Assembly (NCBI GenBank): GCA_019054805.1
Contig: JAHQIY010000001.1
Coordinates: 5,780,501-5,844,500 of the forward strand
Reading direction: 5' to 3'
Length of the DNA stretch: 64,000 nt
Origin: Brachionus manjavacas
Taxonomy: Eukaryota > Rotifera > Eurotatoria > Ploima > Brachionidae
Below the pieces are notes generated by a model that saw only the letters and a program-made list of their open reading frames with translations, made no database searches and was not told where the DNA came from. The position numbers and the translations under genes were made by a program. Shown in pieces: positions 1-11,790 of the stretch (positions within the stretch are counted from its first letter, which is position 1; each line of letters opens with the position of its first letter).

Positions 1-1360
1 CCTAATAAAATATTTTTTATTAAAATTGATTTTTTTTTTATCAAATTTGAAAGCTTAAAAATGAGATTCTTTTCTGTGGATAATTATACTAATTAAAAGA
101 ATTCTTCTAAAAGGCAAAATTTGAAATCGTAAAAAAAATTTTAAAACAAATGAATCTATGTCATTTTTACTTTATTTTAATATAAGCATTTTCATGAAAT
201 TATCAATTAACTATTTTTGTTTCAGCAACCTCAAGGGTAATTTTCTGATAATCATCTTTATTAAGAAAATCGATATAGCAGCAATGGTTCAAGAAATATT
301 TTCCAAATTTCATAATCAGATTCCATTTTAGAAGCAAATCATTTAGCGATAAATTTAACTAATCTCTTGGTATAAATGATTAAAGAAACAAAAATTTTAA
401 TATTTCAAATTTATAATCATTTAAAATGTCTAGGGTATGTGTTTAATTTTAAATGAAACTTCTGACGAAAACAGAATCAGCTTTCATAATTACTTATCTT
501 AACCATGTGCATAAGAATGCTCTTGAAAACTAATCTTTTTGTTGAACATCAAAATGGATATAGCTCTATTCGCATTAAAAAGAACTCAATTTAAAAAATT
601 TATGATTTAAATTAGAATACTTTTTACATTATCAATACAGATTTAATTGAAGATAAATTATTTTCTGTATGCTTTTGTTAGCTAATCATACAATGATAAG
701 CGATAAATTAACAGTATAAAATTATTTATTTGTGCAGCTCTAAACGCTCAATTGCTCCCCAAAGATTGTGTGCTTCAAAAACAAGACTATGAAATTATTT
801 CTTTTCCCTTTGAATGCTTGCTAAATAGAAAAATTTAATTAAAAGTTTAATTTAATTTTTTATAACCTAGATGGATTTCTTAAATAAAGATTAGACAATA
901 CGGTGCGCAGCATAAACATTTCACAGATTCTTGTTTCTAGTTTTTTTTATTTGAGAATTGTTTTAATTTATTTTGACTTCTGTTATTTATTCTCGACTTA
1001 AAACTTTCTCAACTAATAAAAAGTGTGATAAAATTAAGTAAATAAATTTTTTATTTTAAATTTTAAATTTCAGTAATTATTATATTCAAGGTTCTTTTTA
1101 CTTTTACCTACAATAAAAAATATTTTTTAACTAACAGCCAAAATCATATTTTAAATCTTCTGTTCAAATTTTCTATGATTGTGGAATTTGGTAAAAATGT
1201 TTTCTTTAATTGCATGTTTAGTTTTATATTGGCGAATTACCCAAAATTTTAAGAGAGATCAGATTTTAGCGTATAGCCAAAGAAGCTCTGCTTTAACATT
1301 ATACATATTCCAACATCATTACTTGATTTAAATAATTAATTAAAATAAATATTTTTACAG
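1..1360. other. AT-rich region, no secure gene
   Basis: Mostly A/T runs without a long reading frame. Isolated splice-like signals occur, for example an acceptor near 735 followed by about 33 open codons to about 838, but I could not join them into a convincing gene. If a gene is present it runs on the plus strand and may start before the window. Confidence 0.3.
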
Positions 1361-1441
1361 GACATGAATGAAGTGACCAATTTAATTTTTAGTAATAGAA
1401 GAAGTAGTGAAAATGACTGTGACTCGAACAAGTCGAGATGA
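1361..1441 (+). CDS. Possible terminal exon, unknown protein
   Basis: A clean acceptor (TTTTTACAG) ends at 1360 and is followed by 26 open codons, starting DMNEVTNLIF, that stop at TGA 1439-1441. The residues are polar and Ser/Asn/Arg-rich, as in many protein tails. I do not recognise the protein and could not fix the preceding exon, although an open stretch near 1230-1310 is a candidate. The call rests only on the splice signal and open frame. Confidence 0.25.
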   Translation, partial: DMNEVTNLIFSNRRSSENDCDSNKSR

Positions 1442-1469
1442 GCCATAAAGTTGTAACAGTCCTTTGCAA

Positions 1470-1787
1470 TCACACCAGTTTCTGCACCATATAGCTTCCA
1501 AGCCTTGCTTTGAAAGAGTTCAACGAGTTTTCCTCAGCGACATTTATTAGTAAACGGTTCCAGTCAATTACAACCCAGTTTGTAATAAAATCGGAACGTG
1601 ATGGACGATTTAAATTAGCTCCCGTAACCATCTGTGCATGGCCCCTTAATTTAAAATTGTTTATTTGAACATATCTAATTCCATTTCCCAATTTAACAGT
1701 TTCTAGACCATTTATAATCTTTAAGAGTTTAATAGAATCACCTCTTGTTCTTCTCGTATCTAGAGACATAAGTTTTGATTTGCTCAA
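1470..1787 (-). pseudogene. Non-LTR retrotransposon RT C-terminal relic
   Basis: The 105 open codons on the minus strand match in layout the last part of a CR1/L2-type reverse transcriptase ORF: an L..L-TRR-RGD-I-L block, a basic middle, then a W..L segment about 25 residues from the end. The same block occurs in the large element at 46.3-48.6 kb (TSLETRRQRGDLIQLYKV). Endonuclease and catalytic RT are missing, so this is a 5'-truncated dead copy. Confidence 0.65.
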
Positions 1788-2365
1788 TCTTTCTACATGT
1801 TCAAGTTTATTAAAAGTTGGAATTTACACCGTAGCTCTAAGTTGTACTTTTTCTAAATCCTTCTTATCTTTTTTGGAATTGTTTTAAATGTATAGTTAAA
1901 AATCAATAAAAAATAAAATAAACTTCAAAAAAGATTAATTTTAGTTCAATTGTTCTTTCGATTAACAATCGAAAAGTGTTTTTATAAAATTAATGCCAAT
2001 AGGCATTTAAATCCTGTATTGTTCTTTTGTTTTATTTTTTTAGATTAAAAAAAAGTCCTTCTGATTTTTACTTTTTTTAAATTAAGATTAAGTAAAAAAA
2101 AATTTCAGACTTAATAAAGTTTTAAAAAATGCGTAAAAAAAAATCAGATTTGAATTTTGAAGTTAAATTACAAGAAAGAAAATCGAAAATTGAAATTATT
2201 TTTTAATTTATTACGAAATTAAAATATAAAGAATTTTTCTAAAACCATATAAATTTAAGTTCTTTTCCAAATTTCCTGATTATCATCCAAACTGTATTTC
2301 AAATCATAATATTAGGCAACAAGTCCTCATTAAAAAACTTATTTAATTTTAAAAGAAATTGCAAA

Positions 2366-2859
2366 TACCGTATTGCCTCGTTCGATTATGCTGCAGCACA
2401 GACTAAGACACGCTTTTTACCATGCACCAAACTAAACCTCGCCCATGCTAAAAAATTTTAGATTAAGAACGCATGGTCTGATAGTATTATCACGAGTCTC
2501 ATCAAACCCTGAAATTATTGACTTAACGCGTCATCAAGACTTGAGTTTAAGACAAAAAATTAAAAAATAAAAAAATTAAAAATTTACTTTTTTGTATTTT
2601 TAGTTTCTTAGTTCTTGGTGCTGCACCAAATGCATAATAAAAAAAAAACTCTTTTTAATTTTTTGTCTTAAACTCAAGTCTTGATGACGCGTTAAGTCAA
2701 TAATTTCAGGGTTTGATGAGACTCTTAACCCGTGATAATACTATCAGACCATGCGTTCTTAATCAAAAATTTTTTAGCATGGGCGAGATTTAGTTTAGTG
2801 CATGGTAAAAAGCGTGTCTTAGTCTGTGCTGCAGCATAATCGAACGAGGCAATACGGTA
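2366..2859. mobile_element. Palindromic (foldback) element, copy 1
   Basis: Two arms of about 205 bp are near-perfect reverse complements, with a short AT-rich centre near 2570-2650. The outer ends read TACCGTATTGCCTCG and its complement. The element is bounded by TA on both sides, compatible with a Tc1/mariner-type TA target duplication, though TA is also part of the palindrome. There is no reading frame. Related copies lie at 4415-5027 and 6859-7197. Confidence 0.75.
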
Positions 2860-4414
2860 ATTTAAAAAAATTAAAAATAAATAGCAAACCGAATTAACCG
2901 AATTTTCTTATCAATTGAAATAAAAAAAATTTTTTTTTCTTTTAAATTTATTTAAATCTTTATTTTAAAAAGGTAAAAAGTATCTATATTTTATTATTCC
3001 TTCGATTAAATCATGTAATTGTTCTTTCATAGTGGAAATTTATGATATAGTTTCTAAATAGGATTGTGATTAAGTAGTTAGTCATATTTTAGTAGAATTG
3101 CTTGAATTCAATTTTATCAAGCTTATCAAAACATTCTTTTAATCAAAAAAAAACAGCATCTTTTTTTAAAAATACAATTAATCTTATTAGAAAAAAACTT
3201 TGTGAAGTCGATATGAATTAGATTTAAATTTACTGTAATTATTTTATATGTAAGCTAATCGGTAATAAAAAATCTAAAAGTATTTTACCATTTTCTAATT
3301 TTCGAATCGACTCTATATAAACAAATTAATAATTTTTTGGTCGTTATTACATTCGTAGGAAGTAAGCATCATTCTTTGAATTTGATCTATTTTCTTTTGA
3401 AAATATTATTTACATCACTATAATAAAATATGTTGTGAAATAAAATTTAAAATTTAATTTGATACATTTCTTTATTTTTGATAGATATTTTTTTTTAAAT
3501 CCAAATAAATTGATTCAAATGTCTAGAGAATGAATTTTATCAAAGTCGTTAAATAAAATTTTTTAAACTCTCTATTTTTAACTTAACAACAAAGAATTAA
3601 ATAATCAATTAATTTAAAAAAAAGATCTATGCCTAGTATAAACAATTTTAATTTTCTGTAAAAACAAAAAACAAAGAAATTTTAAAATGAAGCAATTTAA
3701 TTTATTTTGTTGTTATTTGAGAATTTTAAAGTAACAAAAAATTAGTTAAACTACTTTTCTAAATATAGAGTTGCTCATTTTATTGATTAAAAAAATGATT
3801 TTATTTTTTTTAATAGTATCCAGGGATTAATAAATCGATGTAATGCCACAGGTTTTTTGAATTTAATTTATTTTTTAATTTGTAATAATTTTCCTGTTTA
3901 TTTTAATTAATTAAATTAAAAATGAAAAAAAAATTACTTAAACTTTATTTTTTCAAACATTTAGAAATAGATCGATTTTGTTTATCCTTTAAAATACTTT
4001 AATCAAAAAAAGTCCTTATCAAATGCTAAATAATTTTTTCAGAAAAGAATTTAAATTCTTTTACTTCTTGATTTAAATTTTTTTTGCTTGCTAATAAGCT
4101 ATTTAGCATTTACCGAAATACGTCTAATCCCATTCATTTAATGTTAAAAATTTTTAAAAAAGAGTTAAGAAGTAACAGAAATATGAATAAAGCTACCAAA
4201 GTTATCATGTGGGAAATACAGGAATTTTCCATCTTTTAAAAAAGAATAAAATAAACAAAATCGCCGTAATAGATCAAATTTTATTACAGAAAATTATGAA
4301 ATAACTGCATGCAGAAAAGCCAAGATTTTTTTTTAAAAGATTAATTTTTTAAAATATTAATATAAAAAATAATTCATATAAAAATTCAAAAATTTAAATA
4401 AAATTATTTTTAGC
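2860..4414. other. AT-rich stretch, nothing identified
   Basis: About 1.5 kb of A/T-rich sequence without a reading frame, RNA gene or repeat that I can recognise. Confidence 0.5.
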
Positions 4415-5027
4415 CGTATTCCCTAGTTCGATTATGCTGCACCACAAGCTAAGACTTGTTGACTATGAACCAAAGTACATCTCGCGCTTGCTAAAAGTAT
4501 TTTTAATTATTAATGCATGGACTAATAGGGTGAAATAAGCAAGGTGATGATTAACTCGATACAGTAGACTCTGTGTCAGATCGTAGCCGTTGCTCAAAAA
4601 GTTACATGAAAAGGAGATAAGCGCCTCCTCATTATCCACTAGGATAGAGTAGGGTCAATTATTAATAGGGTGACCACGAGTTTAGATCCGCGTCAAACTC
4701 GTCAAACTCTTAAATTATTAACTTAATTCGTTATCAAGATATAGCCTCAGACTCCATAGAGAGAGTCAAAGAGGCCTTTAATAGATTTAATGGAATCGGT
4801 TCTACACTGCCAAATGGTGGTGATGGGCTCAGACACTCTACATTATAGGTGTTGCAGCAAGAATTCCAACTACTGTCAAAACTTCATTTAAAAAAAATTA
4901 TTTTTATTTTCTTTATTTTTGGTTGTGCAAAAACAAAAAAATTGTTTTTATTTTTTAGTTTTAAAATAAAATCTTGATAAAAATGTGTCTTAGCTTGTGA
5001 TGCAGTAGAATCGAGGAATACGGTAAT
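4415..5027. mobile_element. Palindromic element, copy 2, diverged
   Basis: The left end reads CCGTATTCCCTAGTTCGATT and the right end is its approximate complement (ATCGAGGAATACGG), matching copy 1 at 2366-2859. Blocks of the copy 1 arms can be followed inside. It is longer than copy 1 because a 129-bp SINE-like sequence sits at 4534-4662 and an unrelated block of higher GC occupies about 4740-4870. Confidence 0.65.
4534..4662. mobile_element. SINE-like insertion in palindromic element
   Basis: The 129-bp insert is flanked by identical 11-bp direct repeats (TAATAGGGTGA) at 4523-4533 and 4663-4673, a target-site duplication typical of LINE-driven retrotransposition. It contains a module GTGTCAGATCGTAGCCGT followed by CTC-AAAA that recurs near 20571, and an end CCTCCTCATTATC-CTAGGA that recurs, inverted, at the edge of the SINE near 36.1 kb. 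No complete tRNA-like head is visible, so the copy is probably 5'-truncated. Confidence 0.55.
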
Positions 5028-5089
5028 TATTTTTGCATTTTCAAATCCTGGTAATCCTGGTCTTTTTCTAATTTTTTCTTTTGTATTTG

Positions 5090-5252
5090 AGTCGTTACCA
5101 GTGAGACATGATAGTCAAAGAAAAGAAAATTCACAGAACGAACAAGCAACGACTCACAAGCAATTCGATATAAAAAATGATCTCAGAATTTTTAATAAGA
5201 TAGATCTTTTTTGTAATTTGATAAAAAAAAAAGCGATTGCTTTCTTTCATTA
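5090..5252 (+). other. Coding-like open stretch, unassigned
   Basis: About 54 open codons with polar, protein-like composition (SLPVRHDSQRKENSQNEQ and onwards) end at TAA near 5252. The frame runs upstream without a start codon into the edge of the palindromic element. I recognise no domain. It could be a last exon or a gene relic. Confidence 0.2.
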
Positions 5253-6043
5253 AGGGATAATCATAAGATATAGAAATATTGAAAGAAAAATTAAGATTTG
5301 GTTAAAAAAGTGATCATAAGACCCACATAAAAAGACAAATCATTTACTGAAAGAAATATAAAATAGTAAAGAAAATATCAATAATAAGCAATAATGAAAA
5401 ATAGAATTACTACTATAGGCGTGAATTTTAGGAAAAAATTTAATTTATTTAATAAGAATATAAAATTTTAACTTATCTTGTTCAGAAAAAAGAATTTTTA
5501 CTCCCAATAAAATAATAGTTTAAATCTATTTTGATCCGAATTCAGGAAGTATTTGTCAAATATTTACGAAAATCTTTTTTGTTTATTTATTTTTAATAAT
5601 TTTAATTAAAATCCCAGGTACCTTTAAAATTTATTTTTATTTTTATTGTTTTTTATTTAATTTATTGAATTTTTAACAAACATAAATTTCATTAAAGGTA
5701 TTTATTTCTTCTCATATAACAACATATCGTTTCTTAATTAGTAATTATGTAAGCTCTGGTTTAAAGTAAAAATAAAAACAAATAGATTTAAGATTAAAAT
5801 TTATTCAAGGAAGGATGTCTCACAATCTTTGATTGATCTGTGATAAAAAATTTGTTAGAAACATTAATAGATATTTAGGAATTCTTTCCCACTAATTTTT
5901 CATTGCCTTTTATGTAGAAATTAAGGGTTAACGATTTAAAATTAACATAGAATGATACGATTTTAAAATTCAATTAATTCTGAGCCAAAAAATTTGCTTT
6001 TTATAAGCTGTAAAATAAGCGAAAGTTGGGAAAGTAAATTTGG

Positions 6044-6050
6044 TATAAAA
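6044..6050 (+). promoter_or_regulatory. TATA-box-like motif
   Basis: TATAAAA lies 36-42 bp before the ATG at 6086, the same spacing class as the motifs before the secreted-protein, LysM and NXF genes in this window. Confidence 0.3.
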
Positions 6051-6085
6051 ATTAAATTTAAGTAAGAAATAAAGCAAAAATAAAA

Positions 6086-6720
6086 ATGCGAAATTCTAAA
6101 TGCCTAATTGGTTTTCCGGATGCAAGAATTGGTGACGCTTGATAGTATATAAAGATGGCGATAAAATTGTATTGAACGTTCCGTTGAATAAAGAATTAAA
6201 TGATGCTATTTTAATATGATCAAATGCCACTAATTCTTGAATATGAAAAAATCTATAAACCAAAGCAAACAATAGTATTTAATTTTATTTGGTTAGTTCT
6301 TTTAAAATTCTGTAATTTATTGTTTATTTGAATTAAATTTTTTCAGTCTATCAATGAAGAATTGGAAGGTTTATAATATACTAAGAAACATTAGCGCTAT
6401 TCTGAAATTTACTTAGACTAAGGTATCTGATCGAAAGAGATTTTGATTCTACCATTTAATTTTTTTATTTTAGAAGTGACTCTGGGACTAATTCTGCAAA
6501 AAGCAAGAATTTTTGATATCACCAAAAATGACAATTACAGTACCTTTGCTTAGTACTCTTAAATTAAGAAGGTAAATTTCATTTTTATTCCTAAAAGGAT
6601 TTATTCTCATCCAAACAATATTTAATTTTATTTAAAATTAATAACCATAGAATGGTTTCGATGGAAATAACTCCAAATAGAAATAAAAATGAAGTTCGAC
6701 TTATTTTTAGAAGAACTTAG
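6086..6720 (+). pseudogene. Broken four-exon gene, unknown product
   Basis: Four segments joined by plausible GT-AG introns look like one small gene: 6086-6274, 6347-6368, 6474-6571 and 6651-6720. Exon A begins MRNSKCLIGFPDARIGDA and then hits TGA. The same protein-like sequence continues one frame over (VYKDGDKIVLNVPLNKEL), and shifts again before YDQMPLILEYEKIYKPKQ. Each shift is explained by loss of one or two bases. Exon A joins exon B in phase 0 and exon B joins exon C in phase 1. A stop (TAG) interrupts the frame late in exon C. I do not recognise the family. Assembly errors could mimic the frameshifts. Confidence 0.4.
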
Positions 6721-6858
6721 CAAAAGTTCATGCTAATTGTTATTTTTGGTAATATTAAAAAAATTTTATTTTTGCAAAATTAATTATTTTGCACAGCAAA
6801 ACATGGCTTTAGCTTTTTGAGGAAAATATTAATTTGGCAAACTTTTAAGGGACTATAT

Positions 6859-7197
6859 TACCGTATTTCCTTAAAAATTTCTGATTAAGAACGCATGGTC
6901 TAATAGTATTAGGCATAGAGCCGCATCAAACTCTGAAATTTTTAATTTGATGCGTCATCAAAATTTAAATTAAGAATATAAAATATAAAATTAATTTTTT
7001 ATTATTTTCTTTTTTCATTTTTTGTCTAAAACTCAAATTTTGATGACGCTTTAAATCAAAAATTTCAGAGTTTTATGAAAACCTAACCCGTGATAATACT
7101 ATTAGACCATGCGTTCTTAATCAAAAATGTTTTAGCATGGGCGAGATTTGCTTTAGTGCATGATCAAAAAGCGTGTCTTAGTTTATGATGCAGCATG
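6859..7197. mobile_element. Palindromic element, copy 3, one arm shortened
   Basis: It starts TACCGTATTTCC like copies 1 and 2. The right arm keeps the family sequence (GACCATGCGTTCTTAATC, then AGCATGGGCGAGATTTG). The outer part of the left arm is mostly deleted and the right tip diverges after GATGCAGCAT. Confidence 0.65.
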
Positions 7198-7726
7198 ATA
7201 TCAGATGATAAATTTTCTAAATCAGTATTAGGCTTTTAACTGTGATTATCTTCAAGTTATGTTTGAAATGGAATTACAATATGGCAAAATGATTACACAA
7301 CTTTAAAAGCTATTTGAGTTGAATAGCATCAAATGAAAAGCTAATTAGAAAATAACTCAAGATAATTGTAATTTAAAAGCACTAATTTAATTCTGAAGAA
7401 TTCATAAAGGTGAAAAAAACTAGTTTAAAGGCAAGAATGTAAGTGGATTATACGAGTTGAAATATGAAGTTTAGTATATATTATTATACCTATTACCACT
7501 ACAGTGAATTTAAGAAGAAAAAAAACAGAACCAATATAATTGAAAATTTTTTTTCTGAAAGTACAAAATTGGTTATTATTATAATCCAGATTAGCAAATT
7601 TTTTGAAAATCTAAATTAAATTTTTTTTAAATATTTTTTAATTGAATTTTTTTCTTGAATTAAATGTCTCATTTTTAACTGAATGACTAACAAAAAATTT
7701 TATCTTAATTTTTAGAAAATTTTCAA
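7198..7726. other. Region before GPCR; decayed coding-like sequence
   Basis: Short open stretches on the plus strand (for example DYLQVMFEMELQYGKM at about 7243-7303) are broken by several stops and resemble an old dead ORF. A poly-pyrimidine AG (TTTTTAG) ends at 7715, 11 bp before the GPCR ATG, so the GPCR may have an upstream 5' exon or a trans-splice acceptor. Confidence 0.3.
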
Positions 7727-8848
7727 ATGGCATCGAGGACAGCAGAAGAAGTAGGTCCGTTTACAAGTATAATGCGCCTAATATTCAAGGACATTTTGAT
7801 GCACATATGCATTACCCTCGGAGTTCTGGGAAACATATTGACCCTAGTAATTTTGTTGCAAAAAAAAATGCGTCACACAAGCACTTCCCAGTACCTGACT
7901 TTTTTGACCGTATTCGATCTGCTCTACATTATATCATGTTTTTTCAACAATCTCGAAATAATGTATTCCAATAACATGCTTATCGAACATATACGGCCTT
8001 ACATAAACCTTATTTTCTATCCACTTGGAGACTTTTCGGCCAACACAAGTGCTTACTTGATTCTTGTTTTCACTATTGAGCGATTCGTAGCAGTGGCCTA
8101 CCCATTAAACTCCCGTTTTTGGTGCAGACCATCGCGCGCTCGCAAAATCATTCTAGTCACAGTGATATTCACATTTTTGCTTACTTTTCCCACATTTTTG
8201 GAAAATAAAATCGCATTTATTCATGATCCGGACTTGAATCAAACCCGAGCTGAACTAGTCGATTCGGGTTTCTATCCGAACTTTGATTTCTATAAGCTCA
8301 TTTACTTTTGGCTGATAGCAATAATGGTCCAGTTTATTCCACTAACATTGCTGATAATTCTAAATGGTTTTCTAATGAAATACATACATGGCTCAATAAA
8401 GTCAAAGCATATAAATTTAACAAATAATTTTAAAGCATTTTCGACCGACAAACCAAGCATAGAGCTGCGGGTGCACCGCAAATCTGATCTACATACGGTC
8501 CAAAATACATACAAGAATACATCTCAATCAGATCAGAACAAAGTCACCATTTTGTTAATAGCAACTGTGCTGCTTTTTTTGATTTGCCAAGTGCCAAGTG
8601 CTTTGCTATTGATCTACGAGGCCATATTTCCTCTAGACAACTGTACTGGCTACGTGACCAAAGACATTCGACTTGGCTTGAACAACATAGCCAATGGTCT
8701 CACGGCCATCAATGCATCTGTAAATTTTATACTCTATTCTTGTTTTTCAGATAAATTCAGACAAACATTTCGAGCATTGTTTTTGAGCAGAACTAAAAGA
8801 AATGAAAGCACAGCGTACAGCAAGATAAGAACCATAGTGTCGAACTAA
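7727..8848 (+). CDS. Class A GPCR, FMRFamide/peptide-receptor-like
   Basis: This 373-residue intronless ORF is a plasma-membrane receptor of the rhodopsin family. Visible landmarks are GN in TM1 (residues 35-36), Asp64 in TM2, ERF at 118-120 in place of DRY at the end of TM3, CQVP at 287-290 in TM6, and N333-F-I-L-Y in TM7 followed by SCFSDKFRQTF. TM spans are roughly 25-45, 57-78, 105-127, 140-160, 190-218, 272-298 and 316-340. The TM7 tail and ERF are typical of invertebrate FMRFamide and related neuropeptide receptors, so a G-protein-coupled peptide receptor is the likely role; the ligand is unknown. The short N-terminus (about 24 residues) has no glycosylation sequon. The frame stays open back to an acceptor at 7715, so an upstream coding exon is possible. 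Confidence 0.85.
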   Translation: MASRTAEEVGPFTSIMRLIFKDILMHICITLGVLGNILTLVILLQKKMRHTSTSQYLTFLTVFDLLYIISCFFNNLEIMYSNNMLIEHIRPYINLIFYPLGDFSANTSAYLILVFTIERFVAVAYPLNSRFWCRPSRARKIILVTVIFTFLLTFPTFLENKIAFIHDPDLNQTRAELVDSGFYPNFDFYKLIYFWLIAIMVQFIPLTLLIILNGFLMKYIHGSIKSKHINLTNNFKAFSTDKPSIELRVHRKSDLHTVQNTYKNTSQSDQNKVTILLIATVLLFLICQVPSALLLIYEAIFPLDNCTGYVTKDIRLGLNNIANGLTAINASVNFILYSCFSDKFRQTFRALFLSRTKRNESTAYSKIRTIVSN

Positions 8849-10627
8849 ACCAGCTCAAGTGTATACATAGACTGCGACTATTTATTGTTTTTATTCGATT
8901 AGAAGTGGCAAGAATCTGTGGTGTAACCAAAAGTGGGTTCAGTATTAACTTAAATTTTTCAAAATAGCTTGTTTTGAATGGCAATTTTTAAATTGACTCT
9001 TAAGTTTGGAACCTGAATAAGAATTTTTAAAGCAGTTTTATCCAAGATTTAAAAATATATATTTTACAAATTTAAAGCATTTGAATTAACATTTCTTTGC
9101 ACCTAGTTCACAAAAATTGCTGTTTTCGTCCTTTAGTTGACTAGCCAGCGGGTTTTTTGAGCATTGTGTTTTTCTTCCTTCTTAAGTCTAATTGTTTGTT
9201 TTGCCAAATTTTTGATTGTAAAATTCAGAGTTGGTAAAGTGTTCTGACCGATTTAAATAGTAATAATGATGTTTAAATAAAATGTTGTTTAATCGGCTAA
9301 AAAAATTGATGATGATGGGCTAAAAAAATAGACCTCATGAAAAATGCAAGTAAATTCAATTTGGAAAAAAAGGTCGAGCATTCATCAAATATTAAATTAA
9401 TATTTGAACCCAACAGTATGTTCTGATGTGGAAAACCAACTTATTTATTTCATTAGAGCATTCCTTTAGAGTTTCCAAATCAGCTAATGCCACTTATTTA
9501 TTCCAAAAAAGTGATAAAACTGAAGCAAGTAACTATCGACTTCCATTTTTGGCAACAATGCAAGGAGACACACTTCTTCAAGGTGAAATAATTTACAGTT
9601 TGGCTGAAATTTTACTGGAATCTATTTGTTGAACAAAACAATGGACTTGACCACAAAAGTCATTTGATATCATCAATCTGGTGAATTAACTTAAATAACT
9701 CCGTTGATTGTGAAAGAGGCAATTCGTCATGCAGTTCCAGTCATACACAATTCAGTTTATTAAAAATAGAATAGTGCCACACCATTCTTGATCGAAAGTG
9801 CCTCGAGAAATTTTACTCTCTAATTATTTCAAACGAGTTTTTATTTTTAAAGACAACAAAATGTTATAAAAGATTTTAAGAGAACCATAAAGTTTGTACA
9901 AGGAAGCCAACACCAAGATTCAAACCTCTCAAGATAAATTTATTATTTCCTAACCAGAGATTTTGGCTCACCTTGGTAATTAAAGAGGTTACATCCATTA
10001 GACAATTGTACAATTCTAAAAGAGTAAAAGGTTTCAAAATGCAAAATGTCAAGAAATGGATAAAAAAATTAACAACCAATTACTACAGAACTTTATATTT
10101 AATTCAATGCTTATGCCACACTCACTGATTTTCATTATTTTCAAGACGATTCATTTTTATATTTGAAATAATAATTTGAATTTTTAAGTTAATTAAAACC
10201 TAGAAAATTTCCATTAGTGATAAATAATATTTTATTCTTTAATGGCAATAATTTGTATGTTTAGTAAAATATATGAGATAAATTGTAAAAATTGACGCTT
10301 AAATAAGTACCAAATGAAGGTATTTTGATTTTTTTTTCAAGTTATTTGAATCAAACTTTATTTTTATCCAGTACCCACAAAAATGAATTTTCTAAAAAAA
10401 ATAATGGTGCTTTTTTATCCAATTTTTTAATAAAAAATATTCAGTTATTAAATTTTTAATTTTTTTAAATTTTTTTAAATTTTTTTTATTTGATAAATGA
10501 TTATTTACTCAAATAATTAAAATATGCTAAAAATCGCATGAAAATTGATAATTTAAATGTATTAATTCTAATTTGTAAGTTTTAATTGTTTTTCCTTAAA
10601 ATGAAAGTTCACAAATTTCAATAATTG
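8849..10627. other. Intergenic; possible RT relic near 9.48-9.63 kb
   Basis: Mostly AT-rich. About 50 plus-strand codons near 9480-9632 (FQKSDKTEASNYRLP) resemble the F-KGDKT-NYRPIS finger motif of reverse transcriptases, with the rest lost. Nothing else is recognisable. Confidence 0.3.
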
Positions 10628-11330
10628 AGTTGATCTTTAACAGTAAAATTTTTAACACAAGATAAGCTAATAAAAATATGATCCAAGTTGCTTTAAAAAA
10701 AGTAAAAAAAATATTTTTATAGATTGGAGGAAAATTCCCAAAGCCTCGGCGCAATAATTTTTTTAATAGTTATTTTCAAATACAAATATAATTTTGCCGA
10801 CTAGCTGAGTTTTTGCAGAGATTTAATTTTGCTGGCACAAACTTTTTCTGACAAATTTTCTGCACAGCGAGTTTTAGACCTGACCTGACCCAAAATTTTT
10901 TTTTCCAAAAGTCAAAATGTTAACTTTTGTTTTTTGATCCAAAATTTACAATATACAAAACTAAACGAAAATAATTAAAAGTACCAGTCTCGCTTGGGCT
11001 TTTTGTAAGGGTTGTCGTAGCCGGAGTAGGCGGAGCGTTTGTGAGGACTGCTGGATGGGTACTCGTCGGGGTAGTAGGGATAGAGAAAAATTACGCAAAA
11101 AAAACAAAGAGAAATTAATTTTCAAAAACAAAGAGAAATTAATTTTCAAATTAATTGAAAAAAAAATGTGACACAAAAAAATAAGACTGATTAACCAAGG
11201 CTAATTGACAAAAACTTGGGTTAGTAGTGGTGAGGTATCTATTTAGAGCAAGATTTAGAGTTTACAGATTTTTCGGCCATTTAATTTTAATACTTGAAAT
11301 AATTTCATTTAATTTTAAAAAGCAAAAAAT
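10628..11330 (-). pseudogene. Truncated inverted copy of the 19.8-20.2 kb gene
   Basis: On the minus strand this segment matches 19535-20554: the upstream flank (19535-19754), the last about 110 coding bases ending in the codons for KKPKRDWYF, and the 3' flank to 20554. The block equivalent to 19755-20099, which holds the start codon, exon 1, the intron and half of exon 2, is missing. The join lies at a short CT microhomology. A 24-bp AAAACAAAGAGAAATTAATT-type unit is duplicated in tandem near 11102-11150. The copy cannot make the protein. Confidence 0.8.
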
Positions 11331-11337
11331 AAATTTT

Positions 11338-11790
11338 TGGTATCAAATCTTTTAATTAAAAGGCCTAGAATAGTCTAATAATGGTCTTTTTTCCTTAATC
11401 CAAAAACTTAGTTTCCTCTCATTGAAACTTGATAGTTTCTTAAAATTCCAGATCCAGAGTCTCTGGATCGGAAATTTAATCAATCATGGGGACAAGACCA
11501 ATAGAGGAATTATGGTCAAAATTAGAAAAAAGGAAAAAACTCTGCGAATTATTGAATTGCAATAACAATTCATCTATCAATTGAAATGGAAGGTATCAAA
11601 CGATTGATGGACATAATTAGATCGAAAGATGTAATTCAAAAACTGTGCTACATTAATTTTATAAGCATTAATTCATTCTTGGTATCAAATTTTTTAATTA
11701 AAAAGCCTAGAATAGTCTAATAATGGTCTTTTTCCCTTAACCCAAAAACGTTTAGTTTTCTCTCATTGGAACCTGATAGTTTCTTATAAA
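11338..11790. repeat. Pair of direct repeats, about 107 bp each
   Basis: Blocks at about 11338-11444 and 11680-11790 share GGTATCAAAT, GCCTAGAATAGTCTAATAAT, GGTCTTTTT and GATAGTTTCTTA in order, about 85-90 percent alike by eye, in direct orientation with about 240 bp between them. They could be the ends of a small LTR-like or retroposed unit. No coding sequence lies between them. Confidence 0.55.

Noticed and set aside
7716..7726. Trans-spliced leader acceptor before the GPCR
   Set aside because: An AG acceptor alone cannot separate trans-splicing from an ordinary 5' intron; no spliced-leader sequence is in the window.
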